From contig NZ_JAUNLS010000002.1 of NCBI RefSeq assembly GCF_030532325.1, positions 1-64,000 of the forward strand: a stretch of 64,000 bases of DNA. The letters are read 5' to 3'. This document shows positions 42,221 through 51,645 of this stretch, in pieces. The position numbers and the translations under genes were made by a program. The first letter of the stretch is position 1, and each line of letters starts with the position of its first letter. The stretch is from Corynebacterium sp. Lineage in GTDB: Bacteria; Actinomycetota; Actinomycetes; Mycobacteriales; Mycobacteriaceae. Below the pieces are notes generated by a model that was given only the letters and a program-made list of their open reading frames with translations, was not told where the DNA came from and searched no databases.

Positions 42221-43900
42221 TTACTTTTCCTTCTTTTCTTTCTTATCCTTTTGGGCCAGCTTCTTGTTCAAGGGTTTGAACGCAGCCTTGATCTCGCGGA
42301 AGCTGGTTGAGTAATCATCCAGGGCCGCCAGGCCGATGGCGCGCTCGCGCTGGTAGAGCAGGCCGTAGCCGAAGGTATCCTCCCCACGGCGGCGGGCAGC
42401 TGCTGCCAGCTCCAGCAGCTTGTCGCGCGAGGTCACCGAATCCTGGAAATCACCCAGTACGGACTGCATCTGCTTGCAGGCCTTGTAGAGGTTCTTGGTC
42501 TTGAGCGAGGTGGAGGAGCCGGCAGCCTCGGCTGCATAGCGCAGCTTCTTGGCGGCCTTGCGCATGTCGTGGAAGTACTCCTCGCGCTCGTGGAGGCTCA
42601 GCTCCAGGTTGTCCCAGTTGCGCACGGCCTTCTTGTGGCGCTTGACCAGCTTGTCATAGGCCTGCTTGAGGTGCTGGGCCATGACGGTGTCGAGGTCGTG
42701 CTGCTCAGCTTCGGGCTTCGCCTCTGCCTGCGCGTCAGCTTGAGGCTCAGCGTCAGCCTGCTGCTTCTCCGCGGGCTCCTCAGCAACCGGCGGATCCGCC
42801 AGGAAGCTGTCGATGGCCTCCAGCAGGTCGAGGTACTGCGGGGAGTCGAGGGCCGCGATGACGTGGCGGTGAGCACGGCGGTAGGCCTGGCCCATGTCGT
42901 GGGCGATGTGCTCGCGGGTGGCCTCATCGAGGGTGTCGGAATCCTCGGAGGCCAGCAGGGACTGCCAGCGCTCCTCAACCACTTCGGCGTCACGGGCCAC
43001 GCCGAGGATGCCGGCCAGCTGCTTGAGGTCGGACTCAATACGCTCGATTTCGGGGCCCACGACGATGCCGTGGAAGGTCTGCAGGTGGCTGCGCAGCTCA
43101 CGGGTTGCTACGCGCATCTGGTGAACGGAATCCCACTCATCGCGGCGCACGCGGGGGTCGTAGTCAACCATCTTGTCGCGGTTGGCCTTGAGTGCGGCAA
43201 TGACCGCGGCCGCCGCGGAGTCCGGCTCCACGTTGGGCACTGCCAGTGACGGCGGCAGGGCCACGTTGTTGATGTACTCACCCAGCGCGGACTTCAGCTT
43301 CGAGGGGGAGGAAGATACCCGCGCGCCGGCGCCAATGAGCAGCGAAGTGGCGTGGCGGATGAACTGGGAGCCTTCCTCCGTGCCGGGAAGCTCACCGGCC
43401 AGTTCAACCTCCCACTCGCGCCAGGTGCTCTGGGTGCCGCCCGGCAGGAAGGAGAAGGCAGTGACGTGGTCATCGCAGAACTCGGCCACCGGGGTACCCT
43501 CGGCGTTGGCCAGCAGCATCTCAGTGCGCTCGTTATCCACCTGTGCAATCGGCTCGAGCGGCAGGTTGCGGACAACGGAGCGAACCTGGCGCAGAAGTTC
43601 AGCGGGGACCTCGTAGCGGTCATCGACGGGCTCGCCGAGCTCCGCGTGGATCTCGGTGCGGCCGGCCTCACCCGGAATCTTGATGTGCCAGCCGTCATCG
43701 TTGCCGCCAGAGCGGCGGCGCAGGGTGATCTTGGCGTGGGTCAGGCGCAAATCCTCGGTGTCGTAGTAGATAGCTGAGAGCGAGTGCTTGCGGGTCTCCG
43801 CAACGTGATCAACCTCGTCCAGCCGCGTGAGGTCTGGCAGCTGAGTGGATTGAGCAACGGAAAACTTAGCTTCGACTTCCAGGAACGTCTTCGTGGACAT
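42221..43900 (-). CDS. CYTH and CHAD domain protein
   Basis: A 559-aa protein. The N-terminal CYTH domain starts with FLEVEAKF (the EXEXK motif of the triphosphate tunnel) and runs to about residue 195, with charged strands such as KITLRRRSGG and WHIKIPG. The CHAD domain (about 225-525) is helical with RVATRELRSHLQTF and FHDMRKAAKKLRYAAE, whose basic residues bind polyphosphate. A Glu/Ala/Gln-rich insert splits the CHAD half near residue 385. Such fusions are linked to polyphosphate or triphosphate metabolism. The ATG at 43900 has AAAGG 7 nt upstream. Confidence 0.92.
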   Translation of the reverse strand: MSTKTFLEVEAKFSVAQSTQLPDLTRLDEVDHVAETRKHSLSAIYYDTEDLRLTHAKITLRRRSGGNDDGWHIKIPGEAGRTEIHAELGEPVDDRYEVPAELLRQVRSVVRNLPLEPIAQVDNERTEMLLANAEGTPVAEFCDDHVTAFSFLPGGTQSTWREWEVELAGELPGTEEGSQFIRHATSLLIGAGARVSSSPSKLKSALGEYINNVALPPSLAVPNVEPDSAAAAVIAALKANRDKMVDYDPRVRRDEWDSVHQMRVATRELRSHLQTFHGIVVGPEIERIESDLKQLAGILGVARDAEVVEERWQSLLASEDSDTLDEATREHIAHDMGQAYRRAHRHVIAALDSPQYLDLLEAIDSFLADPPVAEEPAEKQQADAEPQADAQAEAKPEAEQHDLDTVMAQHLKQAYDKLVKRHKKAVRNWDNLELSLHEREEYFHDMRKAAKKLRYAAEAAGSSTSLKTKNLYKACKQMQSVLGDFQDSVTSRDKLLELAAAARRRGEDTFGYGLLYQRERAIGLAALDDYSTSFREIKAAFKPLNKKLAQKDKKEKKEK

Positions 43901-44128
43901 ATTCACACCTTTGAAAAGAAGTTGCGGACAGTGCGGATAAAGCAGTGCGGATAGAACAGTGCAGCTGGGTAAACGGACAGCCCTGGCGGAATCGGTGAAT
44001 CCGCCAGCTGGTGTTTCTGATCCGTGGAACCAGGCGGCACAGTTCGATGCTTATATGCGTTGTTTATACAGAAGGTTTATACAGAAGCCTACCTGCCCTA
44101 GGCCCGCAAGGTACGGCTTCTGGCGCTT

Positions 44129-45268
44129 TTAGCGCGGGAGCTGCGCGCGGCCCCGCAGCCCGGCAGAATCCCCGCTGAGGTGGGACTTTTCGGCGGCTTC
44201 CGTGCCCGCATCGATGCCCGCCCAACTGTTGGCGGATAGCGACATGGTTCCCAGATGAGGAAAGAGCCTATCGCGGGTGGCGGTAGCCTGCTCCTGGCGC
44301 TCATCCAAGGCGGCAAGCGAACGCGTGGCCAGGGCAAGGGCGGCGCGCTCAGAGTCGGCGCTGCCATCGTGCCCCGCGGCCGCTTCCTGTGCGGAGGCCT
44401 GCGTGGCCTCGTGCAACAGCTCCCCAATGCGCGCGGCGTAGGCCAGGATGAAACTGCGGCGGAAGGCCGCCACGCTGCCGAAGACCTCCGGGTGCTCGTT
44501 GTGCTGGCTGTTGTGCATGTACCAGTGGCACTGCCGGTTCAAGGACTCAAAGAGGTCGAGCACGTGGGCCGTGTCTGAGGGCGAGCCAAACACGGCCACG
44601 ATCCCCTTGGAGTGCAGGAGCAGTGACGTGCACCCGTTGTAGTAGGCAATGATGCCGCACAACCTGGCCTGGTGCTTGATGTAGGGAGCGCTGATATGAA
44701 CGCGGCGAGCCACCATGCGGGTAGGTTCCGCACCGCCGTGGTTGCCGAGCTCCTCGATGCGGTAGCGGTGCTGCAGGGACTGAGCCTTGGCAATGAGCGC
44801 GCTGGCTTCATCCTCAAATTGGGTGGACTCCGCCTTGCGCAAAAGGGTGGCAATCTTGTGCCGGATGCGCTCCTCGGCGCTGCGCTCACCGGGCGTGGCA
44901 GCCGCGGTGGAGGCAGGGCGGTCACCGCACAGGACCTCGGCGTCAGGCATGCTCGGCAACTGCCTAATCTGTTCGAATGCATGGGTGAGCTCCGTACGGC
45001 TCATGGACCACGAGTGTGGCGGGGCGAAGCTGAGCCATTGCCGGCGCAGCGGCGGTGAGCTGACCTGAGCGGGAACCCGCAGGGCAGCGCGGTAGAGGAT
45101 GGGGTGGCAGGAGTTCCCCACAATGTGGAGGATGTCCTCCGGTGCCCAGCCGCGGTGAGCGGCGGAGGCAATGGCTGCGATGGTGGCCTCCTCAAGCTCA
45201 GGGTGCCCAGAATGTGGGTGGGTCTGTGAGTGGGTGCTGGAGTGGGTGCTGGAGTAGGAGTGGGTCAT
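44129..45268 (-). CDS. DUF2786 domain protein
   Basis: A 379-aa protein. The DUF2786 segment is IRHKIATLLRKAESTQFEDEASALIAKAQSLQHRYRI (about residues 130-166). The region following it has GCTSLLLHSKGIVAVFG and a helical stretch with SFILAYAARIGELL. The first 25 residues are Ser/Thr/His-rich. DUF2786 proteins occur in actinobacteria and phages and have no established function. The ATG at 45268 is preceded by AAAGG; a LexA-like site lies 21 bp upstream of the start, suggesting DNA-damage control. Confidence 0.82.
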   Translation of the reverse strand: MTHSYSSTHSSTHSQTHPHSGHPELEEATIAAIASAAHRGWAPEDILHIVGNSCHPILYRAALRVPAQVSSPPLRRQWLSFAPPHSWSMSRTELTHAFEQIRQLPSMPDAEVLCGDRPASTAAATPGERSAEERIRHKIATLLRKAESTQFEDEASALIAKAQSLQHRYRIEELGNHGGAEPTRMVARRVHISAPYIKHQARLCGIIAYYNGCTSLLLHSKGIVAVFGSPSDTAHVLDLFESLNRQCHWYMHNSQHNEHPEVFGSVAAFRRSFILAYAARIGELLHEATQASAQEAAAGHDGSADSERAALALATRSLAALDERQEQATATRDRLFPHLGTMSLSANSWAGIDAGTEAAEKSHLSGDSAGLRGRAQLPR

Positions 45269-45288
45269 GGGCGTGGAACCTTTCGCTT

Positions 45289-45302
45289 CGTACAACTGTT
45301 CG
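45289..45302 (-). promoter_or_regulatory. LexA/SOS-box-like sequence upstream of the DUF2786 gene
   Basis: Read on the minus strand the site is CGAACAGTTGTACG, matching the actinobacterial SOS consensus CGAACANNTGTTCG at all but one specified position. It lies 21 bp before the ATG at 45268, where a repressor would block transcription. Confidence 0.5.
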
Positions 45303-45458
45303 GTTGTGTTGCCATCTAAGCACGCCCCGCGGACACACGCGCCGGCTCGCCCCCGCCCGCTAACCCCGCGATACTCTGCTGAGCTGCGCGGATAAACCAC
45401 CCCTGTCGCACCGCCGAGCCCGCCCGCGGGCGCTGCTGCGGGCGGTAAGGTAAAACGC

Positions 45459-46796
45459 ATGAACAGCCAACACGAATTCGTCCTGCGCACCGTCGAGGAG
45501 CGCGATATCCGGTTCATCCGCCTGTGGTTCACGGACATTCTCGGAGCCCTGAAATCCGTCATTATGAGCCCCTCGGAACTGGAATCAGCCTTCGAGGAAG
45601 GCGTGGGCTTCGACGGCTCCTCCGTGGAAGGCTTTTCCCGCATCTCCGAGGCGGATACCATCGCGCTTCCGGATCCCTCCACCTTCCGCATCGTGCCCTT
45701 CGACGAGGACGAGCCAGGGCTGCAATCCGCCCGCATGTTCTGTGACATCGTTCAGCCCAACGGCCAGCCCTCCCTCGTGGACCCGCGCCACATCCTGCGC
45801 CGCCAGGTCACCGAGGCCGCCAGCGAGGGCTTTACCTGTATGGCCTCCCCCGAGGTGGAGTTCTACCTGCTGGAGAACACCAGGGATGTTGCCAAGCTCG
45901 TGCCCACAGATAACGGCGGCTACTTTGACCAGGCCACCCACGATAACGCCCCCAGCTTCCGCCGGCGCAGCATGTCCGCGCTAGAGGCGATGGGCATTGC
46001 CACCGAGTTCAGCCACCACGAAACCGCGCCGGGCCAGCAGGAGATCGATCTGCGCCACGCGGACATCCTCACCATGGCGGATCACATCATGACCTTCCGC
46101 TACGTCATCAAGGAGGTCGCCTCCCAGCAGGGCGTGCACGCCACCTTCATGCCCAAGCCCTTTGAGAAGTACTCAGGCTCCGGCATGCACACCCACTTGA
46201 GCCTCTTCGAGGGCGAGTCCAACGCCTTCCACGATCCGGACGATGAGATTTCGCTGTCCAAGACAGCCAAGCAGTTCATCGCGGGCATCCTCGAGCACGC
46301 GGTGGAGATGAGCGCAATTACCAATCAGTGGATCAACTCCTACAAGCGCCTGCAATTCGGCTACGAGGCCCCCGGCGCGGTGACCTGGGGAGTGTCCAAC
46401 CGCTCCGCGCTGGTGCGCGTGCCCACCTACCGCCTGTCCAAGGAGATTTCGCGCCGGGTGGAGATCCGCTCGCTGGATTCCGCGGTCAACCCCTACCTGG
46501 GCTACGCCGTGTTGCTCGCCGCGGGGCTCAAGGGCATTCGCGAGGGCTACGAGCTGGCGGATCCCGCCGAGGACGACGTCCACCAGCTCACCCGCCGCGA
46601 GCGCCGCGCCATGGGCTACAAGGATCTTCCCAGCAGCCTGGACCAAGCGTTGCGCGAGTTCGAGCGCTCCGAGTTCATGGCGGAGATCCTCGGAGAGCAC
46701 GTCTTCGAGTTCTTCTTGCGCGCCAAGTGGGAGGAATGGCACCGCTATCAGCAGCAGATCACCCCGTTCGAACTTCGCAATAGCCTGAATTTCTAG
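45459..46796 (+). CDS. glnA2: Glutamine synthetase GlnA2
   Basis: A 445-aa type I glutamine synthetase-fold enzyme. VGFDGSSVEGFSRI is the conserved N-terminal latch, followed by metal-ligand regions EVEFYLLE, the HHETAPGQQEIDLR segment and GSGMHTHLSLF, with NRSALVRVP as the ATP/glutamate region. It is shorter than GlnA1 and lacks the adenylylation tyrosine loop of GlnA1 (NLYDLPPEE). In C. glutamicum and mycobacteria glnA2 pairs with glnE. In those species GlnA2 is not the main ammonium-assimilating synthetase; gamma-glutamyl-polyamine synthesis has been shown for some actinobacterial homologues. TAAGGT lies 7 nt before the ATG, so the mRNA is probably leaderless. Confidence 0.93.
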   Translation: MNSQHEFVLRTVEERDIRFIRLWFTDILGALKSVIMSPSELESAFEEGVGFDGSSVEGFSRISEADTIALPDPSTFRIVPFDEDEPGLQSARMFCDIVQPNGQPSLVDPRHILRRQVTEAASEGFTCMASPEVEFYLLENTRDVAKLVPTDNGGYFDQATHDNAPSFRRRSMSALEAMGIATEFSHHETAPGQQEIDLRHADILTMADHIMTFRYVIKEVASQQGVHATFMPKPFEKYSGSGMHTHLSLFEGESNAFHDPDDEISLSKTAKQFIAGILEHAVEMSAITNQWINSYKRLQFGYEAPGAVTWGVSNRSALVRVPTYRLSKEISRRVEIRSLDSAVNPYLGYAVLLAAGLKGIREGYELADPAEDDVHQLTRRERRAMGYKDLPSSLDQALREFERSEFMAEILGEHVFEFFLRAKWEEWHRYQQQITPFELRNSLNF

Positions 46797-46803
46797 GAGA
46801 AGA

Positions 46804-49800
46804 ATGCGTCCCGTCGCAGTACCGTCCACTGCCACGCTGGGGCTGACCCGTCCCACCGCCGCCGAGGATCTGGCCCAGCTGGGCTGGAACAACGCGGACT
46901 CTTTGGATCTCTTGTGGTCGCTCGCCGCCTGCGGGGATCCGGACTTGGCCCTCAACACGCTCATGCGCATCGTCGAGGGCGCCCCAGAGCTCAGCGATGA
47001 GCTGCGCCGCGATGAAGACCTGCGCGTGCGCCTCATGGCTCTTCTGGGCGGCTCGAGTGCCTTTGGCGATCACCTCGCCGCCCACCCCGAGCTGTGGAAG
47101 GAGCTGAAGCGCCCGCTGCCCACACCGACGGAGATGCGGCGCACCCTGCTCGGCGTCATCGACGCGCGCCCAGCCACCTACGCCGAGGAGCCAGCCAGGC
47201 CGGATACCGCCAGCGCCGAGCTGGACACGGTGGGCACCTATCGCGCCGGCGAGGGGGATCACAAGGTAGTCCTGAAATCCACCTACCGCACCCTCATGAT
47301 GCGCATCGCCGCCCACGATCTCGCCGGCACTTTCCACTCTCGCAAGGGCCAGTCGCGCCCCCAGCCCACGGTGGAGTTTCAGGAGGTCACCAAGCTGAGC
47401 ACCGCGCTTGCCGACGCCGCCCTCACCGCCGCTCTTGCCTGCGCGGTGCGCGCGGTCTACGGGGAGCGGGATCTCGATGCGCAATTGGCGATCATCGCCA
47501 TGGGCAAGTGCGGGGCAGGCGAGCTCAACTACATCTCTGACGTCGACGTCATCTTTGTGGCCTCGGAGGCCACCCCGAAGGTGACCCGCCTGGCCTCCGA
47601 GTTTAACCGCATTGGCTGTGCCTGCTTCTTCGAGGTGGACGCCAACCTGCGCCCTGAGGGCAAGTCCGGCGCGCTGGTGCGCACCCTGGATTCGCACGTG
47701 GCCTACTACAAGCGCTGGGCGGAGACCTGGGAGTTCCAGGCCCTGCTCAAGGCCCGCCCGCAGACCGGCTACCAGCCGCTGGGTCAGGATTACATTGAGA
47801 AGATCGGCCCGATGGTGTGGACGGCCTCTCAGCGCGAGTCCTTTGTCGAGGACGTCCAGGCCATGCGCCGCAGGGTGTTGGAGAACGTGCCTGAGGAGCT
47901 GCGCCACCGCGAGCTGAAGCTGGGCGTCGGGGGCCTGCGCGACGTCGAGTTCGCCGTCCAGCTCCTGCAGCTGGTGCACGGGCGCTCGGATGAGAGCCTG
48001 CGTGTTCTGTCTACCGTGGACGCGCTCACCGCGCTGGTGCGCGCCGGTTACGTCGGCCGCGAGGACGGAACCCAGCTCATCGAGGCCTACGAGTTTCTCC
48101 GCCTGCTGGAGCACCGCCTGCAGCTCGAGCGCTTCCGCCGCACCCACACGCTGCCCGAGAAGGACGATCTCACCGCGCTGAAGTGGCTGGCGCTGACGGC
48201 CGGCTTTTACCCGCAGGGCAACAAGTCCGCCGCGCAGCGCATGAACGAGCACCTGCGCACCATCCGCCTGCGCATCTCGCAGCTGCACTCGCGGCTGTTT
48301 TACCGCCCGCTGCTCAACTCCGTGGTCTCCATGTCCGCCGACGAGCTGCGCCTGTCCCCGGAGGCAGCGAAGCTGCAGCTGGCCGCGCTGGGGTACCGCC
48401 ACCCCGAGCGCGCCTTCGAGCACCTCACCTCGCTGGCGGCGGATAGCTCGCGCAAGTCGCGCATCCAGGCCATCCTCCTGCCCACCCTCATGGAGTGGCT
48501 GTCTGCCACCGCGGATCCGGACATGGGCCTGTTGAATTACCGCAAGCTTTCGGAGGCCTGTTACAACCGCACGTGGTTCCTGCGCATGCTGCGCGATGAA
48601 GGGGTGGTGGGCCAGCGCCTGATGAAGATCCTGGGCACCTCGCCCTTTACCTCTGAGCTCATCCTCAGCGCGCCGGACGTGGTCAAGCAGCTTTCCGACG
48701 GCGCCGCCGGCCCTAAGCTGCTGGAGACCACCCCGGAGCAAATGTTTAAGGCACTGGTCAACTCGACCAAGCGCCACGACGATCCGGATAAGGCAGTCTC
48801 CGTGGCCCGCTCGCTGCGCCGCGTGGAGCTCGCGCGCATCGCCGCGGCCGACCTGCTGGGCTTCATGAGCGTCAAGGATGTCTGCCTCCAGCTCTCCACG
48901 GTGTGGAACGCTGTGCTTGAGGCCGCGGTGCGCGCGGAGGTGCGCGCCTGGCGCGTGGCCAACGAGGACGCCGAGCCGCCGGCGCGCATCGCGGTGATCG
49001 GCATGGGCCGCCTGGGCGGCATGGAGCTGGGCTTCGGTTCGGACGCGGATGTGATGATCGTTGCCGAGCCCGCCGAGGGACAGGAGGAATCGGAGGCAAT
49101 CGCGTGGGCGAGTGGGGTCGTCGATAAGCTGCGCAGGCGCCTGTCCAAGCCCTCCGGTGATCCGCCGCTCGAGGTGGATCTGGGGCTGCGCCCGGAGGGG
49201 CGCTCGGGCGCGGTGGTGCGCACCATCGCCTCCTACGAGCGCTACTACCGCGAGTGGGGCGAGTCCTGGGAGATGCAGGCCCTGCTGCGCGCGGCCTTTG
49301 TGGCCGGAGACCGCGAGGTGGGCCGCGCGTTCCTCGAGGTCATTGACGGCTTCCGCTACCCGGCCGAGGGCGCGAGCGAGAAGACCATCCGGGAGATTCG
49401 CCGTATGAAGGCCCGCGTGGATAACGAGCGCCTGCCCCGCGGCGCGGACCGCAATACCCACACCAAGCTGGGACGCGGTGGGCTCACGGATATCGAGTGG
49501 ACGGTGCAGTTGCTGCAGATGATGCACTCGCACCAGTACCCCAAGCTGCACGATCCTTCGACGCTGCGCGTGCTCGACGCCTTGGAGGAAGAGGAGATCC
49601 TGCCGGCCAACCAGGTGGAGGATCTGCGCGTGGCCTGGTTGCTGGCCACCGATGCGCGCAACGCGCTGGTGCTGGTGCGCGGCAAGCGCGTGGACCAGTT
49701 GCCCGCCCCGGGCCCGCAGCTCGCCCAGGTGGCCGGCGCGGCCGGCTGGCCACCGGAGGATAACCAGGGCTTTATGGAGCACTACCTCAAGGTCACCCGG

Positions 49801-49863
49801 CACGCCCGCAAGGTGGTCGATGAGGTCTTTTGGGGTGAGACCGAGTCCTTCGAACACGATTAA
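46804..49863 (+). CDS. glnE: Glutamine synthetase adenylyltransferase/adenylyl-removing enzyme
   Basis: A 1019-aa bifunctional enzyme that adds AMP to glutamine synthetase I and removes it, according to nitrogen status. Two nucleotidyltransferase domains are evident. The first carries KCGAGELNYISDVDVIFV (about residues 235-252) and ANLRPEGKSGALVRTLDS. The second carries GRLGGMELGFGSDADVMIV (about 737-755) and DLGLRPEGRSGAVVRT. Each is followed by a helical ARLEYYKRWAETWE-type segment (YYKRWAETWEFQALLKARP; YYREWGESWEMQALLRA). Length matches the family. It starts 8 bp after glnA2 with an AGGAG site, so the two are co-transcribed. Confidence 0.96.
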   Translation: MRPVAVPSTATLGLTRPTAAEDLAQLGWNNADSLDLLWSLAACGDPDLALNTLMRIVEGAPELSDELRRDEDLRVRLMALLGGSSAFGDHLAAHPELWKELKRPLPTPTEMRRTLLGVIDARPATYAEEPARPDTASAELDTVGTYRAGEGDHKVVLKSTYRTLMMRIAAHDLAGTFHSRKGQSRPQPTVEFQEVTKLSTALADAALTAALACAVRAVYGERDLDAQLAIIAMGKCGAGELNYISDVDVIFVASEATPKVTRLASEFNRIGCACFFEVDANLRPEGKSGALVRTLDSHVAYYKRWAETWEFQALLKARPQTGYQPLGQDYIEKIGPMVWTASQRESFVEDVQAMRRRVLENVPEELRHRELKLGVGGLRDVEFAVQLLQLVHGRSDESLRVLSTVDALTALVRAGYVGREDGTQLIEAYEFLRLLEHRLQLERFRRTHTLPEKDDLTALKWLALTAGFYPQGNKSAAQRMNEHLRTIRLRISQLHSRLFYRPLLNSVVSMSADELRLSPEAAKLQLAALGYRHPERAFEHLTSLAADSSRKSRIQAILLPTLMEWLSATADPDMGLLNYRKLSEACYNRTWFLRMLRDEGVVGQRLMKILGTSPFTSELILSAPDVVKQLSDGAAGPKLLETTPEQMFKALVNSTKRHDDPDKAVSVARSLRRVELARIAAADLLGFMSVKDVCLQLSTVWNAVLEAAVRAEVRAWRVANEDAEPPARIAVIGMGRLGGMELGFGSDADVMIVAEPAEGQEESEAIAWASGVVDKLRRRLSKPSGDPPLEVDLGLRPEGRSGAVVRTIASYERYYREWGESWEMQALLRAAFVAGDREVGRAFLEVIDGFRYPAEGASEKTIREIRRMKARVDNERLPRGADRNTHTKLGRGGLTDIEWTVQLLQMMHSHQYPKLHDPSTLRVLDALEEEEILPANQVEDLRVAWLLATDARNALVLVRGKRVDQLPAPGPQLAQVAGAAGWPPEDNQGFMEHYLKVTRHARKVVDEVFWGETESFEHD

Positions 49864-49976
49864 CCCCTTTCGCCCCGGCCTGCGCGCGCTTAAGCTGGGG
49901 CATAAGCGCGTGCTGGCCGCTGACTGCACAGAGCCTGCGCCCTTTAACCCCTACAAGAACAGGAAGGTCCACGCCG

Positions 49977-50324
49977 ATGTCCCTTAGTATTTCCCTCGAC
50001 CTGAATGACGCCACCCTCGCTGACCTCGATGCTTTCCTCACCGCCGCGCGCTCGGCCCAGGCGCCGGAAAGCGCCGAGCTGCATTTAGAGGAGGACAAGC
50101 TGGTGCTCAGCATCGGCACCCCGGTAAACAACACCCGCACCGAAACGCTGCACCGTCCGCACAGCCACGAGGCTTCGTCCCCGGAGCCACGTCCGCGCCC
50201 GGGCCGCGAGCGCTACTCGGCGGATACCGCCATTCGCAACATCATCGATATGCTCTCTGAGCGCCTTGACGGGCCGAACCCGCCGCGCGGCACCTTTGGT
50301 AACTTCGGGTCCGCACAGGATTAA
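49977..50324 (+). CDS. Conserved corynebacterial hypothetical protein
   Basis: A 115-aa protein. The N-terminal 55 residues look like a small beta/alpha domain (LSISLDLNDATLADLDAFL, then ELHLEEDKLVLSIG); a His/Pro/Arg-rich linker and a C-terminal helix (AIRNIIDMLSERL) follow. No family or motif is recognised. AGGAAGG precedes the ATG. It lies 113 bp after glnE and may be expressed separately. Confidence 0.65.
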   Translation: MSLSISLDLNDATLADLDAFLTAARSAQAPESAELHLEEDKLVLSIGTPVNNTRTETLHRPHSHEASSPEPRPRPGRERYSADTAIRNIIDMLSERLDGPNPPRGTFGNFGSAQD

Positions 50325-50365
50325 CAGGATTAACAGAGCTATCAGGATGAAGCCGTACACGAGTC

Positions 50366-50827
50366 GTGAGAGTTGAGCGCGTGAACTCCAAAAAGATTGC
50401 CACCGTGTGGGTGGTCGTGGCCATCGCTATCGCTGCCGTCGTGGCGGTGGGCTGGTGGGGGACCACTCGCACGCAACAGGACGCTGATGCGGTGACCGTG
50501 GCGGAATTCGTCGGCGGCGGCGTCAAGCAGGATCCTTCCCTGCGCTCGGGCCAGGAGGGCTCCTCGCTGGGCATCGACGAGCGCGTGGCCCAGCTGGCGG
50601 AGGCCCTCGGCATCCCAGTGGAGGCCGTCCCGCGCGGGGTCATCACCGATGATGTCACCAGGATGAAGTCCCGCGGCCTGCTGGTCCAGGTGCTCGACAA
50701 GGCCATCGACGAGGGCAAGATCACTCCCGCCGAGGCGCAGGCGGTGCTGCACGCCTTCGACGCCGGGCTCATCAAGCCCAGCGTGGATACCATCGTCGCC
50801 GAGTCCAACCCGGCGCTGGAACAGTAG
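50366..50827 (+). CDS. Membrane-anchored hypothetical protein
   Basis: A 153-aa protein with one N-terminal helix (ATVWVVVAIAIAAVVAVGWWG). A soluble, probably extracytoplasmic domain of about 115 residues contains VAEFVGGGVKQD, LAEALGIPVEAVP and GKITPAEAQAVLHAFDAG, which resemble two small helical repeats. The start is either the GTG at 50366 or the GTG at 50381; neither has a clear ribosome site. Function unknown. Confidence 0.65.
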   Translation: MRVERVNSKKIATVWVVVAIAIAAVVAVGWWGTTRTQQDADAVTVAEFVGGGVKQDPSLRSGQEGSSLGIDERVAQLAEALGIPVEAVPRGVITDDVTRMKSRGLLVQVLDKAIDEGKITPAEAQAVLHAFDAGLIKPSVDTIVAESNPALEQ

Positions 50828-50847
50828 CCGCAGGATGGTAGCTAGTC

Positions 50848-51609
50848 ATGGCATCGCAGCATCTGCCCCGCAGCACTGAGGTCATCCTGCGGCGCATCGC
50901 GCTGGAGGGCACCCCGCGGGAGGACTACGTCCAGGAGCTGCCCGCGATGCAGTACTTGAAGGACCTGCCCTACTTCGAGTTCCGTGCGCCGGTGACCTTC
51001 CTGGTGGGGGATAACGGCGCGGGAAAGTCCACTCTCATGGAGGCTATCGCCGTGAACCTGGGCTTTAGCTCCTTCGGCGGGCGCTTGGAACCCCTCGAGC
51101 GCGGTACCCACGGGGCAAGCAGCTTGGGCTACGCCATACAATGCGCCCTCACGGAGAATCTGCATCGCGGTTACTACCTGCGGGCCGAGACCCACGACAC
51201 CATGCTGAAAGCCTCCGATACCGCAGAGGAGCGCGGCGGCTGGTCCATCCTGGGGCCCGGGCACGCGCTGTCCAGCCGCTCACACGGGGAGTCGGTGCTA
51301 GATATTGTGCTCGAGCACGTGCGCGGGCGAGGGCTGTACCTTTTTGATGAGCCCGAGTCCGGGCTGAGCGTTGTGCGCCAGATGGCTCTTCTGGTGGAAA
51401 TGAAGCAAGCCGTGGACTATGGCGCACAGTTCATCATCGCCACCCACTCGCCCTTTCTGCTGGCCTATCCGGGCGCGGACATCGTGGAGCTGGGCCAGAG
51501 CGGCTTCGAGCGCATCGCCTTCGCCGAGGCCGAGCCCGTCGTTGCCGCCCGGGAGCTGCTGCTCGATACCGAGGGCACGCTTCGCTACCTCTTGGAGGAG
51601 CCGCGCTAG
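50848..51609 (+). CDS. AAA/ABC-type ATPase
   Basis: A 253-aa stand-alone ATPase of the ABC/SMC-like AAA group. Walker A is GDNGAGKST (about residues 55-63), the signature-like region lies around SSRSHGESVLDIV (about 143-155), Walker B is GLYLFDEPESGLS, and the H-loop is IIATHSPFLLAYPGADI. Proteins of this size are widespread in bacteria as predicted ATPases. There is no membrane partner nearby. The role is unknown; a relation to OLD-like or RecF-like ATPases in DNA metabolism is possible. An AGGATGG sequence precedes the ATG. Confidence 0.85.
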   Translation: MASQHLPRSTEVILRRIALEGTPREDYVQELPAMQYLKDLPYFEFRAPVTFLVGDNGAGKSTLMEAIAVNLGFSSFGGRLEPLERGTHGASSLGYAIQCALTENLHRGYYLRAETHDTMLKASDTAEERGGWSILGPGHALSSRSHGESVLDIVLEHVRGRGLYLFDEPESGLSVVRQMALLVEMKQAVDYGAQFIIATHSPFLLAYPGADIVELGQSGFERIAFAEAEPVVAARELLLDTEGTLRYLLEEPR

Positions 51610-51617
51610 GCAGCTGT

Positions 51618-51639
51618 GGACAGCGCATGCCGGCTGTCC
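51618..51639. terminator. Hairpin between convergent ATPase and MFS genes
   Basis: GGACAGC (51618-51624) pairs with GCTGTCC (51633-51639) over an 8-nt loop, between the stops at 51609 and 51646. No T tract; possibly a bidirectional terminator. Confidence 0.4.
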
Positions 51640-51645
51640 CGCCTG

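Noticed and set aside
46759-49929. Very long open frame of 1056 codons on the minus strand opposite glnE
   Set aside because: It mirrors glnE codon by codon, is rich in His/Gly/Arg/Gln as expected from antisense of GC-rich coding DNA, and shows no domain. Similar shadows lie opposite aceE (29972-32461), the phosphomutase (19145-21700) and the MFS gene (17099-18607).
51149-51427. Arg/Ala repeat-rich minus-strand frame (ARARARAQY) opposite the AAA ATPase
   Set aside because: It is antisense of the region around GTGCTCGAGCACGTGCGCGGGCG within the ATPase gene and has no independent signals.
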